Assembly: GCA_963697675.1 (NCBI GenBank)
Contig: CAVOOW010000006.1
Coordinates: 310,001 to 374,000 of the forward strand
DNA length: 64,000 nt
Reading direction: 5' to 3'
DNA from: CAVOOW01 sp963697675
GTDB lineage: Bacteria; Actinomycetota; Actinomycetes; JACCUZ01
Both the position numbers and the translations under genes were made by a program. This document shows positions 54,663 to 64,000 of this stretch, one piece after another. Numbering within the stretch: the stretch's first letter is position 1; every line of letters begins with the position of its first letter. The notes beneath the pieces are model-generated. The model searched no databases. It was not told the DNA's origin and was given only the letters and a program-made list of their open reading frames with translations.

Positions 54663-55940
54663 TCACGACGTACGGGCGGCGTCGAAGACCGGGACGTTGT
54701 ACAGGATGGTTCCGGGAAGCATGGTCGGCGACTGCTGAGGCCCGGGCCAGCCGGATCGCCACACCAGCAGCCGTCCACGGTCACCCTCGTTCAGCGAGAT
54801 CAGGAGCCATCTGCTGTCGCGCGAGAACGCCAGGTTGGCTTGCGACTTCGGCGCGAGCTCGAGGCCGCGGAGCACCTCGAGCTTTCCCGTGACCAGGTCC
54901 AGCACCGCGAGGTCGGACGGGTTTCCTGGGTGGTCCACGGCGTAGGCGCCGTCGGGGCGTGCCCGGGCAAGCTGGAAGGCGACCAGCCTCCGGTCGTCGC
55001 TCAGGACGGCGGCCGAGTACGGGACCCGGCCCGCCGGCAGCTCGAACCGGCGCTGGGTTCCGTCAGCTCTCCGCTGGGTGATCACGCACCTCTCGTTGTC
55101 GACGCACGAGTCGTAGAGGACGAAGGCGTCGTTGCCCGCCATGAACTCTCCCCGGCCGACCGGACGAACCTCCCGGATCGAGGTCCGGTCGACCGCGGCA
55201 AGCACCGGGCGCTGGTCCTCGTCCTCGCCGGCGGGTGGTTCGAGGGAGCCGAGGAAGCTGTGCCGTGTCACCTCCCACGGCGCGAAGCCCGCGGGCAGCT
55301 TCACTCGCGAGCCGCCCTCGATCGGGCGCAGCACCAGCCGGGCGGTCGGTCGGTCGGGGTACCTGAAGGCCCAGGCGCCACCCGCTCCTGCGAGCAGGTC
55401 GTCGACACCCCGCACGCTGGTCCGCGCTGCGCTCCGCCGACCGCGATCCACCGAGAGGACATCGCTGGCCGAGAGTGCCGAGCTGCACGGTTGGGCCAGG
55501 GCGTACAGGCGGCCGGCCGCCGCCTTCAGCTCGGTGACCTGAAGGCCATCCCCCGGGACCGCGACCCGCTGCACCCGCCCCGTGTCGACGTCGACGAGAC
55601 GCAGCCCATTGCCGCCCACGAACACGTGCAGTCCCGTGTGGACGAGCAGTGTTCTCACCGAGAGCAGGGGCAGCGCGGCGTCGTTGCCGCAGGCACCATG
55701 CTTGCGGGGCCAGGACGGGCCGGCCGGCGCCGGCCGCGGGGTGGACGTGGTCGGGTTCGGCGCGGGTTCGGTTGCCTCGGGCGACGACGCGGCAGGCGCC
55801 GGTCCTGCCTCGGGATGACTGCTGCTGGCGGACTGCCGCAGCAGGAGCGCGCCGACGGCGAGCGCCAGGCCCGCGACGATCGCCGTGGTGCGCCATCGCG
55901 GAGTGCGCCGGGTGGGTCCCTGCTCGAGGAGATCGCTCAC
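54663..55940 (-). CDS. Membrane-anchored extracytoplasmic beta-propeller-like protein
   Basis: The 425-residue protein has a short cytoplasmic N-terminus, one membrane helix (RTTAIVAGLALAVGALLL), a Pro/Thr/Ala-rich linker, and a large extracellular region of repeated short beta segments: TLLVHTGLHVFVGGNGLRLV, RVQRVAVPGDGLQVTELKAA, DLAVLDLVTGKLEVLRGLEL, ANLAFSRDSRWLLISLNEGD. These repeats resemble a TolB/WD40-like propeller. Function unknown; it may monitor or bind wall components. Cys pairs in the outer domain suggest disulfides. Confidence 0.72.
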   Translation of the reverse strand: MSDLLEQGPTRRTPRWRTTAIVAGLALAVGALLLRQSASSSHPEAGPAPAASSPEATEPAPNPTTSTPRPAPAGPSWPRKHGACGNDAALPLLSVRTLLVHTGLHVFVGGNGLRLVDVDTGRVQRVAVPGDGLQVTELKAAAGRLYALAQPCSSALSASDVLSVDRGRRSAARTSVRGVDDLLAGAGGAWAFRYPDRPTARLVLRPIEGGSRVKLPAGFAPWEVTRHSFLGSLEPPAGEDEDQRPVLAAVDRTSIREVRPVGRGEFMAGNDAFVLYDSCVDNERCVITQRRADGTQRRFELPAGRVPYSAAVLSDDRRLVAFQLARARPDGAYAVDHPGNPSDLAVLDLVTGKLEVLRGLELAPKSQANLAFSRDSRWLLISLNEGDRGRLLVWRSGWPGPQQSPTMLPGTILYNVPVFDAARTS

Positions 55941-56043
55941 GCTCTGTCCGCGGTCGGCATGGATCCTCCTCCGATGCGACTACCTCACTTCTACTCCACG
56001 ACTACACCGCATCGCATCGTCCGGTTCTCTGGTCCGGAGTGGA

Positions 56044-56779
56044 TCAGTGATGGCTGACCGACACCAGGTCGAAGACCTCGCTGCCGCCCGCCAGGTCCTG
56101 CTCCCTCACGATCCCCAGGCCACGAGCGTAGAGCTTCACCGACACGACGCCCTTCTCCAACCTCGTCCACTCGAAGCTGCGGACCACGTTGTGGAGCGTG
56201 CCGAACGGCACGGTGACGGTGGCGTGCCGCTGCACGATCCAGGCCTGGTCCTCGGCGTGGTGCTTGAAGAGCTCCTGTCGGTAGGCATCCGTCGGCCTGG
56301 GGTGGCTGGGCATGATCAACCCGGCCACCGCACCGTGCCGGCCGGCCTTCCACGATCCCTCACGGCTGTCCAGCTTGCCGTTCTCGTCAAAGGTCGCCGT
56401 TGCCTCGCCGAAGTACCAGACGTTCCCGTTCGTTGTCCGCGGCGTACCAGTCGTGGGTCTTCTCGGCGAGCGAGCCGTCGGCGCGGCGGAGCACATCGCG
56501 CACCACGGTGGTGCGGACACCCTGGATCGTCTTCTTGTGATGGGTGACCTTGACCTTCTCGACGAACTGCTCCCCCTCGTCGCTGCCCGTGAAGCGCGTG
56601 ACCGTGCCCGGCTTCAACGGGAAGTAGGGGTTCTGCCGTGGTTGGTCGAAGCGCGCGGCGCTCGCTGTGAGCGCACGGTTCGCGACGGCGATGCCGCCGT
56701 TCGCAGCACCACCCGCTGATCCCACAACTGTCACGGCTGCAACCGCAGCTGCCGCGCCGATCGCGATCTTGTTCCTCAT
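56044..56779 (-). CDS. Secreted protein of an uncharacterised actinobacterial family, one frameshift
   Basis: From ATG 56779 a signal peptide (KIAIGAAAAVAAVTVVGSAG) precedes NPYFPLKPGTVTRFTGSDEG, KVTHHKKTIQGVRTTVVRDV and KTHDWYAADN. After a shift near 56430 it continues NVWYFGEATATFDENGKLDS, REGSWKAGRHGAVAGLIMPS and EDQAWIVQRHATVTVPFGTL. The DWYA-D--GNVWYFGE and EGSW-AG--GA--G--MP motifs mark a widespread, unnamed secreted family. About 245 residues. Confidence 0.75.
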
Positions 56780-56905
56780 CGTGTTCGCCTTTCTGTGCTG
56801 CCGGATCAACCCACCGTGCAGCTCGCCTGCTGAAGCAGCGCTGAACGCTGCAGGCGGTTGCCGATCTTCAGCCCGCGTTCAGGATGGGTGTGGCACGGTG
56901 ACCAC

Positions 56906-57583
56906 GTGCGAGTCCTGATCGTCGATGACGACAAGCGCCTGGCGCGCGCGGTCAAACGCGGTCTCGAGGACGAGGGCTTCGCGGTCGACGTCGCATTCAA
57001 CGGTACGGACGCCTTGTGGCAGGCGCATGAGACGGCGTACGACGCGATGGTGCTCGACGTGATGCTGCCGGGGCTCGATGGCCTCGAGCTGTGCGCGCGA
57101 CTTCGGGAAGCGGGCGACTGGGCACCGATCCTGATGCTCACCGCGAAGAGCGGCGAGCGGGACGAGGCACATGCTCTCGACACGGGCGCCGACGACTTTC
57201 TCGCCAAGCCGTTCTCCTTTGTCGTCCTCGTCGCGCGGCTCCGCGCGCTGCTGCGCCGCGGCAGCACGGAGCGACCTGCGACTCTCCATGCCGGCGACCT
57301 GAGCCTGGATCCCGCCACCCATCAGGTTCGTCGCGGGGCTGCAGTCATCGAGCTGACCCCGAGACAGTTCTCGCTGCTGGAGCTGTTCCTGCGCCGCGCC
57401 GGTGAGGTGCTCTCGAGGAAACAGATCCTCGAGCACGTGTGGGACTTCGCCTTCGACGGTGACCCGAACATCGTCGAGGTCTACGTCAGCCAGTTGCGGC
57501 GCCGCATCGACGAGCCGTTCGGGCGCAGCGCTCTGCGAACAGTCCGGCTGTTCGGCTACTGCCTCGACCCTGACGGGGGCTAG
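56906..57583 (+). CDS. OmpR-family response regulator
   Basis: From GTG 56906 the 225-residue protein has a receiver (VRVLIVDDDKRLARAVKRGL, phospho-acceptor Asp in MVLDVMLPGLDGLELC, Lys in DDFLAKPFSFVVLVARLRAL) and a winged helix (VIELTPRQFSLLELFLRRAG, DPNIVEVYVSQLRRRIDEPF). It precedes a sensor kinase by three bases, forming a two-gene operon. Its DNA target is not obvious. Confidence 0.93.
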   Translation: MRVLIVDDDKRLARAVKRGLEDEGFAVDVAFNGTDALWQAHETAYDAMVLDVMLPGLDGLELCARLREAGDWAPILMLTAKSGERDEAHALDTGADDFLAKPFSFVVLVARLRALLRRGSTERPATLHAGDLSLDPATHQVRRGAAVIELTPRQFSLLELFLRRAGEVLSRKQILEHVWDFAFDGDPNIVEVYVSQLRRRIDEPFGRSALRTVRLFGYCLDPDGG

Positions 57584-57586
57584 GCC

Positions 57587-58954
57587 GTGACGGTGCGTAC
57601 CGCCCCCTACCTGTCGTCGGTGCGCGCGAGGGCAACCGCGGGGGCGACTCTGGTCATCGCCATCATGTGCACCATCGCCGCGGTGGCGATGTTGAACACG
57701 CTCGAAGCTGCCTTGCGCCGCGGGGAGGACGACACCGCGGCATTTCGCGCGCGTGACCTCGCGGCTCTTGCCACCGGCGGGCCGCTGCCACACCTGCTGC
57801 CATCGACGGGCGACGACGGGTTCATCCAGATCGTGGACGGCTCCGGGACGGTGCTCTCGTCGACGCCGAACGTGGCAGGTCGAGAACGTACCTTCGCGTT
57901 CGACGCGCCGGCCGACGTGCCGGCGGCGCACAACGTGCGCGGCGTCCGCGACGACGAGGACCTCGAGGACTACCGCGTCTTTGCGATGAGCGCGCAATCA
58001 CCGTCCGGGCCGGTCACCATCTATGTGGCGAACAGCCTCGAGCTCGTGTCCGAGACGGCGACCCTGCTGCGCATCATGCTGCTCGTCGGCGTCCCGGCAG
58101 CCGTCCTCCTGCTCGCAACGGTGACGTGGGTCATCGTCGGACGCGCGCTGCGACCAGTCGAGTCCATCCGCGCCCAAGTGGCCGAGATCTCCGACGCCGG
58201 CCTCGACCGGCGGGTGCCCGTTCCCGCGGGGCATGACGAGGTCGCCCAGCTGGCCACGACGATGAACGAGATGCTCGGCCGACTCGCCACCGCCAGCGCC
58301 CGGCAGCGCACCTTCGCCGCGGATGCCTCGCACGAGCTGCAGAGCCCCTTGACCCGGTTCCGGACCCAGCTCGAGGTGGCGCTGGCTCGGCCGGGCGAGG
58401 CCGAATGGCCGGAGCTGGCCGCCGGACTGCTGTCCGACAGCACCGAGATGGAGCGCCTCGTGCGCGATCTGCTGTTCCTGGCGACGGAGGACGAAGGGTC
58501 AGCGCCCGGCTCTCTGGGCGAGCTGGTCGATCTCGACGACATCGTGCTCGAGGAGGCGGCGCGCGCACGAGTCGGGACGACCAGGCCGATAGACACCTCG
58601 CAGGTGTCGGCGGCTCCGGTCAGGGGAAACCGCGAGCAGCTCCGTCGGTTGCTGCGCAACCTGCTCGACAACGCGGTCCGCTATGCGGCGACGTGCGTGC
58701 AGGTCAGCCTGGTAAGCAGGTCCGGCGGCGTCACCCTGACCGTCCGTGACGACGGCCCTGGGGTGCCGGCGGCGGAGCAGCCCCGGGTGTTCGACAGGTT
58801 CGTCCGGCTGGACAGCGCGCGGTCCCGCGACACGGGAGGCACCGGGCTGGGGCTGGCGATCGTGGCCGCGATCGCGAAGCGCCACGGAGGCGCCGTCACG
58901 CTCGACCAGGAGGGACCCGGCGCCACCTTCGTCGTGCGCCTCCCGCTCCCGTAG
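57587..58954 (+). CDS. Sensor histidine kinase
   Basis: The 455-residue protein has two membrane helices (GATLVIAIMCTIAAVAMLNT, LLVGVPAAVLLLATVTWVIV) enclosing an extracellular sensor of about 120 residues. HAMP, HisKA (FAADASHELQSPLTRFRTQL) and HATPase (LLDNAVRYAATCVQV, RDDGPGVPAAEQPRVFDRFV, GGTGLGLAIVAAIAKRHGGA) follow. A GTG start lies three bases after the regulator TAG. It is the partner of the upstream regulator. Confidence 0.93.
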   Translation: MTVRTAPYLSSVRARATAGATLVIAIMCTIAAVAMLNTLEAALRRGEDDTAAFRARDLAALATGGPLPHLLPSTGDDGFIQIVDGSGTVLSSTPNVAGRERTFAFDAPADVPAAHNVRGVRDDEDLEDYRVFAMSAQSPSGPVTIYVANSLELVSETATLLRIMLLVGVPAAVLLLATVTWVIVGRALRPVESIRAQVAEISDAGLDRRVPVPAGHDEVAQLATTMNEMLGRLATASARQRTFAADASHELQSPLTRFRTQLEVALARPGEAEWPELAAGLLSDSTEMERLVRDLLFLATEDEGSAPGSLGELVDLDDIVLEEAARARVGTTRPIDTSQVSAAPVRGNREQLRRLLRNLLDNAVRYAATCVQVSLVSRSGGVTLTVRDDGPGVPAAEQPRVFDRFVRLDSARSRDTGGTGLGLAIVAAIAKRHGGAVTLDQEGPGATFVVRLPLP

Positions 58955-59037
58955 ACGCGAGTCGCCACGCCGGTACAGGGTCGATCAGGACCCTCCGGAG
59001 GTCAACTGCGAGCGTCGTACTGCCGACGACAGTAACT

Positions 59038-60998
59038 GTGAGGACTCAGGCCGCGACCCGCTTCACACTCATGCTTGTGGCCCTGCTCGCGGCGCTGGTG
59101 GGCGTCCAGGTCATCAGCCTGGCGGCGCAGCGGTCCGCGGACCAGTCCGCCGCGTCCCGCGTCCGGCTCGCTCGAGACGTCGAGCAGATCCGCTATTACG
59201 ACGAGCTGATGACGATGTCCGCGCGACTCGCGGCCTCTAGCGGCGACACGTCCTACGTGCGGCGGTACCAGAAAGCGGTGTCCCCGAGCTCGACCGGGTG
59301 ATCACCGACGCTCTGTCCGTGGCGCCGGACCGGGCGGCGCAGCGCACGGTTCACGCGACCGATCGCGCGAACCAGGCGCTGATCGCCTTGGAGCAGGAGA
59401 GCTTCCGACGGCTCTACACAGGAGACCGCGCCGGGGCATACACGGTCATCACCAGCGACAACTACGCCGCGCTCAAGGCCGACTACCGGCGCGGGATGGA
59501 CGTGGCGTTGCAGCGCCTGCAGGTCGCCGGCGACGAGCAACAGGACCGTGCGCAGCACCGACAACAGCTCGGCCTGGCCGCGGGGATTGCCGCCGCCCTC
59601 CTGCTCGCGCTGCTGTCCGCAGGCACCGCCCGAGGACTGCACCGCAGCCAACGCGCCAGGGGCGGGGTGGAGGAGCAGCTGCGTCACCAGGCCCACACCG
59701 ACCCGCTCACCGGGCTCGCGAACCGACGGCTCTTCCGTGAACGACTCACCGAGGCTCTTGGCGTCCCCGGGTCGGGCGAGCTGGCTGTCCTGTTCGCGGA
59801 TCTGGACCAGTTCAAGACCGTGAACGACACCCGCGGCCACGCCGCGGGCGACGCCATGCTCGTCGAGGTCGCCGAGCGACTCACCGACCTGCTGCGGGGT
59901 CATCCCGGCGCGCTCGTGGCGCGGATGGGCGGGGACGAGTTCGCCGTCCTTCTCCCGAGCACTCGTGAAACAGCCGCCGAGCAGCTCGCCGACCAGCTGG
60001 TCACTGCACTCGCACTCCCCTACCCGGCCGCTCCCCAGGTGCCGGTCACAGCCAGCATCGGCCTGGCGATCAGCGCCGCGGACGAGCTCGACCCGGGAGT
60101 GGTGTTGCGCGGCGCCGACCTGGCGATGTACGACGCCAAGTCCGGCGGGCCGGGACGATGGAGCCGCTATGCCGAGCGGATGCACACCGATCTGCAGGCG
60201 CGCGTCGAGCTCGAGAGCCAACTTCGTGACGGCATCCCCCGCGGGGAACTGCTCCTGCACTATCAACCGATCCAGCACCTGGCCCCCGGCCGGCCGCACG
60301 GAGTCGAGGCTCTGGTGCGCTGGCAGCACCCCAGGTTGGGTCTCCTGGCACCCGGTGCCTTCGTACCCCTCGCGGAGCGCAGCGAACTGATCCTCGGACT
60401 GGGCCGCTTCGTGCTCGAACAGGCGTGCCTGCAGCTGGCCGGGTGGCGCGCCGAGCTCGGCGACACCGCCCCGGCCGAGATCGCGGTGAACGTCAGTCCG
60501 CGCGAGTTGGGTCAGCATGGGTACGCCGAGCACGTCCTGGCCGTCCTTCGCCGGACCGGGCTGGCCGGCAGCAGCCTCGTGCTCGAGGTCACCGAGAGCA
60601 CGGTCATGACCGAGCAGTCCGAGGTCATCGCGGTTCTCACCGATCTGCGCGCTGCCGGCGTCCGGATCGCGATCGACGACTTCGGCACCGGGTACTCGTC
60701 CCTGTCCCGCCTGCACGAGCTGCCGGTCGACGTCATCAAGATCGACCGGTCCTTCGTCCACGCAGCCGCCCCCGACGACGGCACGGTCGGTGACACGACC
60801 ATGATCGAGCTGCTCGTCGCCCTCGCCGGCAGCCTGCGGCTGGGCCTGGTCGCCGAAGGCATCGAGACGCCTGCTCAGCTTGCCGCCGTCAAGGATGCGG
60901 GCGCGACCTTCGGCCAGGGCTTCCTGCTGGGTCGCCCGGAACCGGCCGGCACGCCCACACCCCCACCCGCCGTGTTGGACCGTTCCTCGGGCGCGTGA
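59038..60998 (+). CDS. Membrane GGDEF-EAL cyclic-di-GMP protein, one frameshift in the sensor
   Basis: A GTG at 59038 begins an N-terminal helix (FTLMLVALLAALVGVQVISL) and a sensor that shifts frame near 59275. It then continues ELDRVITDALSVAPDRAAQR, a second helix (LGLAAGIAAALLLALLSAGT), an intact GGDEF domain (HTDPLTGLANRRLFRERLTE, VARMGGDEFAVLLPS) and an intact EAL domain (GVEALVRWQHPRLGLLAPG, AIDDFGTGYSSLSRLHELPV, KIDRSF, GLVAEGIET). Both catalytic motifs are present, so it may make or degrade c-di-GMP, or switch. It follows the two-component pair by 83 bases and may be under its control. Confidence 0.9.
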
Positions 60999-61070
60999 CA
61001 CGTCCCGCGACCGGGTGGCGACTGACGGTGATGGTTCACGCTCACGTCCGGATCCAGCGCCGCACACCTG

Positions 61071-61101
61071 TTGACACGACCCAGAGCGAATCGCAAAATA
61101 T
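61071..61101 (+). promoter_or_regulatory. Probable promoter of the secreted glycosidase gene
   Basis: TTGACA (61071-61076) is followed after about 18-19 bases by an AAAATAT -10-like box (61095-61101). This is strong for high-GC DNA, and the glycosidase start is 120 bases downstream. The long leader could carry control elements, but none was recognised. Confidence 0.55.
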
Positions 61102-61221
61102 GTCCTTTCTTCCCGGTGGGTCCCTGCCCGCGCACAGCCCGCTCTCGCGCAGCTACGGAGCTGACCATCCCGCGGTCCCGCGGCCGATCGGCCGTTGCCT
61201 GATCGGGCGAGGAGGCCAGAG

Positions 61222-63847
61222 ATGTCTCGTAGGTTCGTGGCCGGACTGCCGGCGGTCGTCGTGGTGCTGAGCATGTCGATCTGGGGGCAGGCAGCGGCCA
61301 GCTCCGGGGCCAGCTCCGGGTCCGGTGCGAGGGCGGGAACGTCCCCGACTGCCCACGAGCTGTCGACGAGCAGTCAGTTGCAGGACCGGCGCGAGGTCGC
61401 CGCGGGGACGCGCGCCTACTCGATCGGCTTCGAGGACGGCCGCTTCTATGCCAACGGCTGGCACATCACCGGCGAGATGGGCGGCGTGTGGACGCCGCCG
61501 CTGAAGCTGCTCGACGGAGTGTGGTTCGGCCTCGACGGCCAGTGGATCGGCCCGGCCACCAAGTTCACCAGCGGGTGGGGCTACACGCGCTACGAGCTGC
61601 CGGACACCGCAGGTCTGAAGGTCGCACGCACCGACGTCGTGCCCGACGGCCGCCGAGGTGTGCTGTTCGGCCTCACGATCACCAACCCGGGCGCGGCAAG
61701 GACCACCACGCTGTCCGTCGACGCCCATTCCGAGCTGATGGGGCAGTACCCGTGGGGGTTCACCGGCGTCACGCCGAACGCCAGCGACAACATCGCCGAC
61801 AAGGGCAGCTTCAACGGCAAGAGCCTCGAGTTCACCGACGACGGCGCCCTGCCCGGCGCCCCGGAGCACCACTACGCGGCACTGGTCGGCACGGCGACCA
61901 AGCCGGACTCCGGCGAGGTCGGCGACCAGTTCTGGGGCCCGCAGCCCGGTCACCGGTGCACCGGCACGGAGCCGGGCGCACCGGCAGACCCGAAGCCGTC
62001 CCAGTGCGACGACGGCCCGTTCGGTAAGGGCACCGGAGGCGAGCTGACGTACACCTTGTCCCTGCCCGCGGGTGGATCCCACACCGTGTGGCTCGCCGTA
62101 GCCGGCTCGGACAAGGGGCTGGCATCGGCCAAGCAGGAGCTCAACAAGACGCTGAAGAAGCCCGCAGCGACCCTCGCTTCGAAGATCGAGTCTCGCAACC
62201 GGCTCGCGGACATGACCCGGGTCTCGCTGCCGGGCGACCCCCTGGTCCAGCACGCGGTCGACTGGGGCAAGCAGAACATCGCCGACCTCACCCAGACGGC
62301 GCGGGACCTGCAGGTGCGCTGGACCAACCAGGGCAAGCAGTTCCCGGCGTCGCTCGGCACCGTGCCCCGGGCGACGTGGATCGGCGCCGGATTCCCCGAC
62401 TACCCGTGGATCTTCGGCACCGATGCCGAGTACACCGCCTTCGCCGCCGTCTCTGTCGGTCAGTTCGAGGCCATCGAGGGCCACCTGCGCGCCCTGCGCG
62501 ACGTCTCCGACCTGCTGAACGACCGCTCCGGCGTGGTCACCCACGAGGTGGTGTCGGACGGATCGATCTGGTTCGGTCACGACTCCCGACAAGCGAATCC
62601 CGACGGCACGACCACGTACGACTTCAACACCGACGAGACGGTCAAGTTCCCCAGCACGGTCGCGCTGATCTGGCGGTGGACGGGTGACAACAAGTTCCGC
62701 GACGAGATGTACGACTTCACCGTTCGCAACCTGCGCTACGTCGTTCGCAACCTGGACGCCGACCACGACGGATGGCCCGAGGGGCTCGGCAACGTGGAGC
62801 GCACCGGGATGGGCCCGGAGAAGCTCGACAACACCGTCTACTTCATCCGCGGCCTCTATGACCTCGCTGACATGGCCCGTTCCACGCACGACAGCGCGAC
62901 GTACGCGTGGACGACGAAGCTCGCCCGCGACCTGCAGCAGCGCTTCGACGGCACGTGGTGGTACGAGACCGCGCAGCAGTACGCCGACTCGCTGAACGAG
63001 CCCGGCGACGTCCAGTCGTTCCAGAAGCACTGGATCGGCCAGACGCCCATGGAGGCGGAGCTGCACGTCAACGGGAAGACCGTCCCCGGCCTCGCACCGT
63101 TCGACCACGGGGACGCCGCCCTGGCCGGACGGGAGAACGACTGCTTCAGCGGCACCGCCCCGCTCAACCAGGGCTTGTTCCACACCGGCTGCGGCGGCGG
63201 GGCCAACGGCCTGGGCGAGAAGGTCATCTTCGGCCTGACGACGTCGATCCAGTCGATCGCTGAGGGCAACTACGGTCGCCTCGGCGCGGACCAGCAACAG
63301 CGCTACACCCACGCACTGGCCGAGACGATGTTCGCCGAGCCCGCGACCGGCGGAACGCCCGACGAACAGCCCGGCGCGATGCCGGAGATCTTCCCGTCAC
63401 CCGACCAGGGCGCGAACATCGACCGCTGCTGGACGTGCCGATCGATGTTCATGCAGGCGTGGGGCAACTACGGCACGGCCTGGGCCGTCGTGCACCAGTG
63501 GCTGGGAGTGCGGCCGGACCTGGGAAGGGCGCGGGTCGACTTCGTGCCGCAGGTGCCGCAGCGGCCAGACCTCGGTGAAGGGACAGGACATCCGGCTCGG
63601 CCACGGGTCTGCCGACGTCCTCGCCACCCACGACGGGAACCTCTACCGCACCCGGATCGACACCACCAAGGGCGTGGGAGTCCGCAAGGTCGTCATCGGC
63701 CACACGTTGCCCCGTGGCGCCCAGCCGGCCACCGTCCTGCTCGACGGCCACCGCGTGCACAGCTATCGGGTTCAGGAAACCAACCGCGGAACAGAGGTGA
63801 CGATTTCCACCACGGCAGGGCACCACACCCTGACCGTCACGATCTAG
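61222..63847 (+). CDS. Secreted six-hairpin glycosidase (glycogen debranching-like), one frameshift near the end
   Basis: From ATG 61222 (GGAGG at 61211) the protein is about 875 residues. It has a signal peptide (FVAGLPAVVVVLSMSIWGQA), an N-terminal beta-sandwich domain (WTPPLKLLDGVWFGLDGQWI, VLFGLTITNPGAARTTTLSV) and an (alpha/alpha)6 domain (VPRATWIGAGFPDYPWIFGT, RNLDADHDGWPEGLGNVERT, LDNTVYFIRGLYDLADMARS, CRSMFMQAWGNYGTAWAVVH). A final strand region follows a shift near 63560: DIRLGHGSADVLATHDGNLY, RTRIDTTKGVGVRKVVIGHT. Asp/Glu-rich motifs such as YPWIFGTDAEY and DHDGWPEG fit an inverting glycoside hydrolase. The substrate is unknown. Confidence 0.82.
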
Positions 63848-63856
63848 GGCGTCCCG

Positions 63857-63887
63857 CCCCTGGAGGCCCACGCCGGGCCCCCAGGGG
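63857..63887 (+). terminator. Strong hairpin terminator of the glycosidase gene
   Basis: CCCCTGG (63857-63863) pairs with CCAGGGG (63881-63887), and inside it GGCCC (63865-63869) pairs with GGGCC (63875-63879) around a 5-base loop. The hairpin lies ten bases after the stop. There is no T run, as is common for GC-rich actinobacterial terminators. Confidence 0.7.
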
Positions 63888-64000
63888 TGACCGCATGCTG
63901 ACGCGGTGCTGACGGCTGTCCAGCAGCCTCCGTACATGCTCATTCAGCCGCACGACGCCAGTCCTCTCGATGTCGATCGGATCCGTTCGCATTTCGACTT
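63888..64000. other. Window end, nothing recognised
   Basis: I see no complete gene in the last 113 bases. They contain the beginning of intergenic DNA downstream of the terminator. Confidence 0.4.

Noticed and set aside
58977..58994. AGGGTC-N6-GACCCT hairpin after the sensor kinase
   Set aside because: Only 6 bp of stem and no T run; too weak to call a terminator in DNA of this composition.
1..64000. CRISPR arrays, tRNA or rRNA genes, and a prophage
   Set aside because: No regularly spaced repeats, no recognisable cloverleaf or rRNA sequence, and no phage structural genes were seen; the only mobile pieces are the integrase fragment, the IS630 and the IS110-type element.

Overview
The window is high-GC bacterial DNA from an actinobacterium. 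Its gene content (a GAF-ANTAR regulator, a PP2C/PstP-type phosphatase remnant, many PadR/TetR/ArsR/LysR regulators, a YcaQ-like winged-helix protein, F420/FMN split-barrel proteins, a TIGR03086 protein, lipoprotein and secreted-enzyme signals with no outer-membrane genes) fits a soil-type member such as the Nocardioides/Frankia-like groups. The genus is inference. No rRNA, tRNA or CRISPR array was seen.

Layout. 0-4.9 kb is scarred: a tyrosine-recombinase fragment, a PP2C phosphatase tail, a SagB-like nitroreductase, a PadR/permease pair, and a junction of two truncated genes. 5-14 kb holds two dihydrofolate-reductase-fold proteins, a C1B peptidase, a phosphotransferase, an aldose 1-epimerase and a large secreted M14 carboxypeptidase. 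14-31 kb is a run of mostly intact housekeeping and regulatory genes: a SulP carrier, a CYTH-Ppx fusion, TetR and ArsR units with clear palindromic operators, a YcaQ-like protein, a class V aminotransferase, a shortened FUSC gene, a LysR regulator and an IS630 element.

31.5-43 kb is an envelope/efflux island. A MacB/FtsX-like ABC pair and an OmpR-type two-component system face two tandem heavy-metal-type RND pumps with a small lipoprotein adaptor between them. 43.5-51 kb holds a NarL-type two-component system, an ABC-2 exporter, an IS110-type transposase, a third DHFR-fold gene and a flavin monooxygenase. Nearly every gene here except the response regulator is broken by several frame changes. 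51-64 kb is largely intact: GAF-ANTAR, CYTH-CHAD, STAS, an OmpR/HK pair followed by a GGDEF-EAL protein, and a large secreted six-hairpin glycosidase ending in a strong hairpin.

Two kinds of gene damage should be kept apart. Many genes have full-length, conserved protein sequence on both sides of a one-base shift, most densely at 44-51 kb; this looks like uncorrected sequence error, or very recent decay. A few are true remnants with missing domains: the integrase, the PP2C tail, the Imm-like protein, the oxidoreductase N-terminus, the carboxymuconolactone-decarboxylase tail and the FUSC core. Where a gene is frame-broken, the coordinates below span the whole inferred gene.
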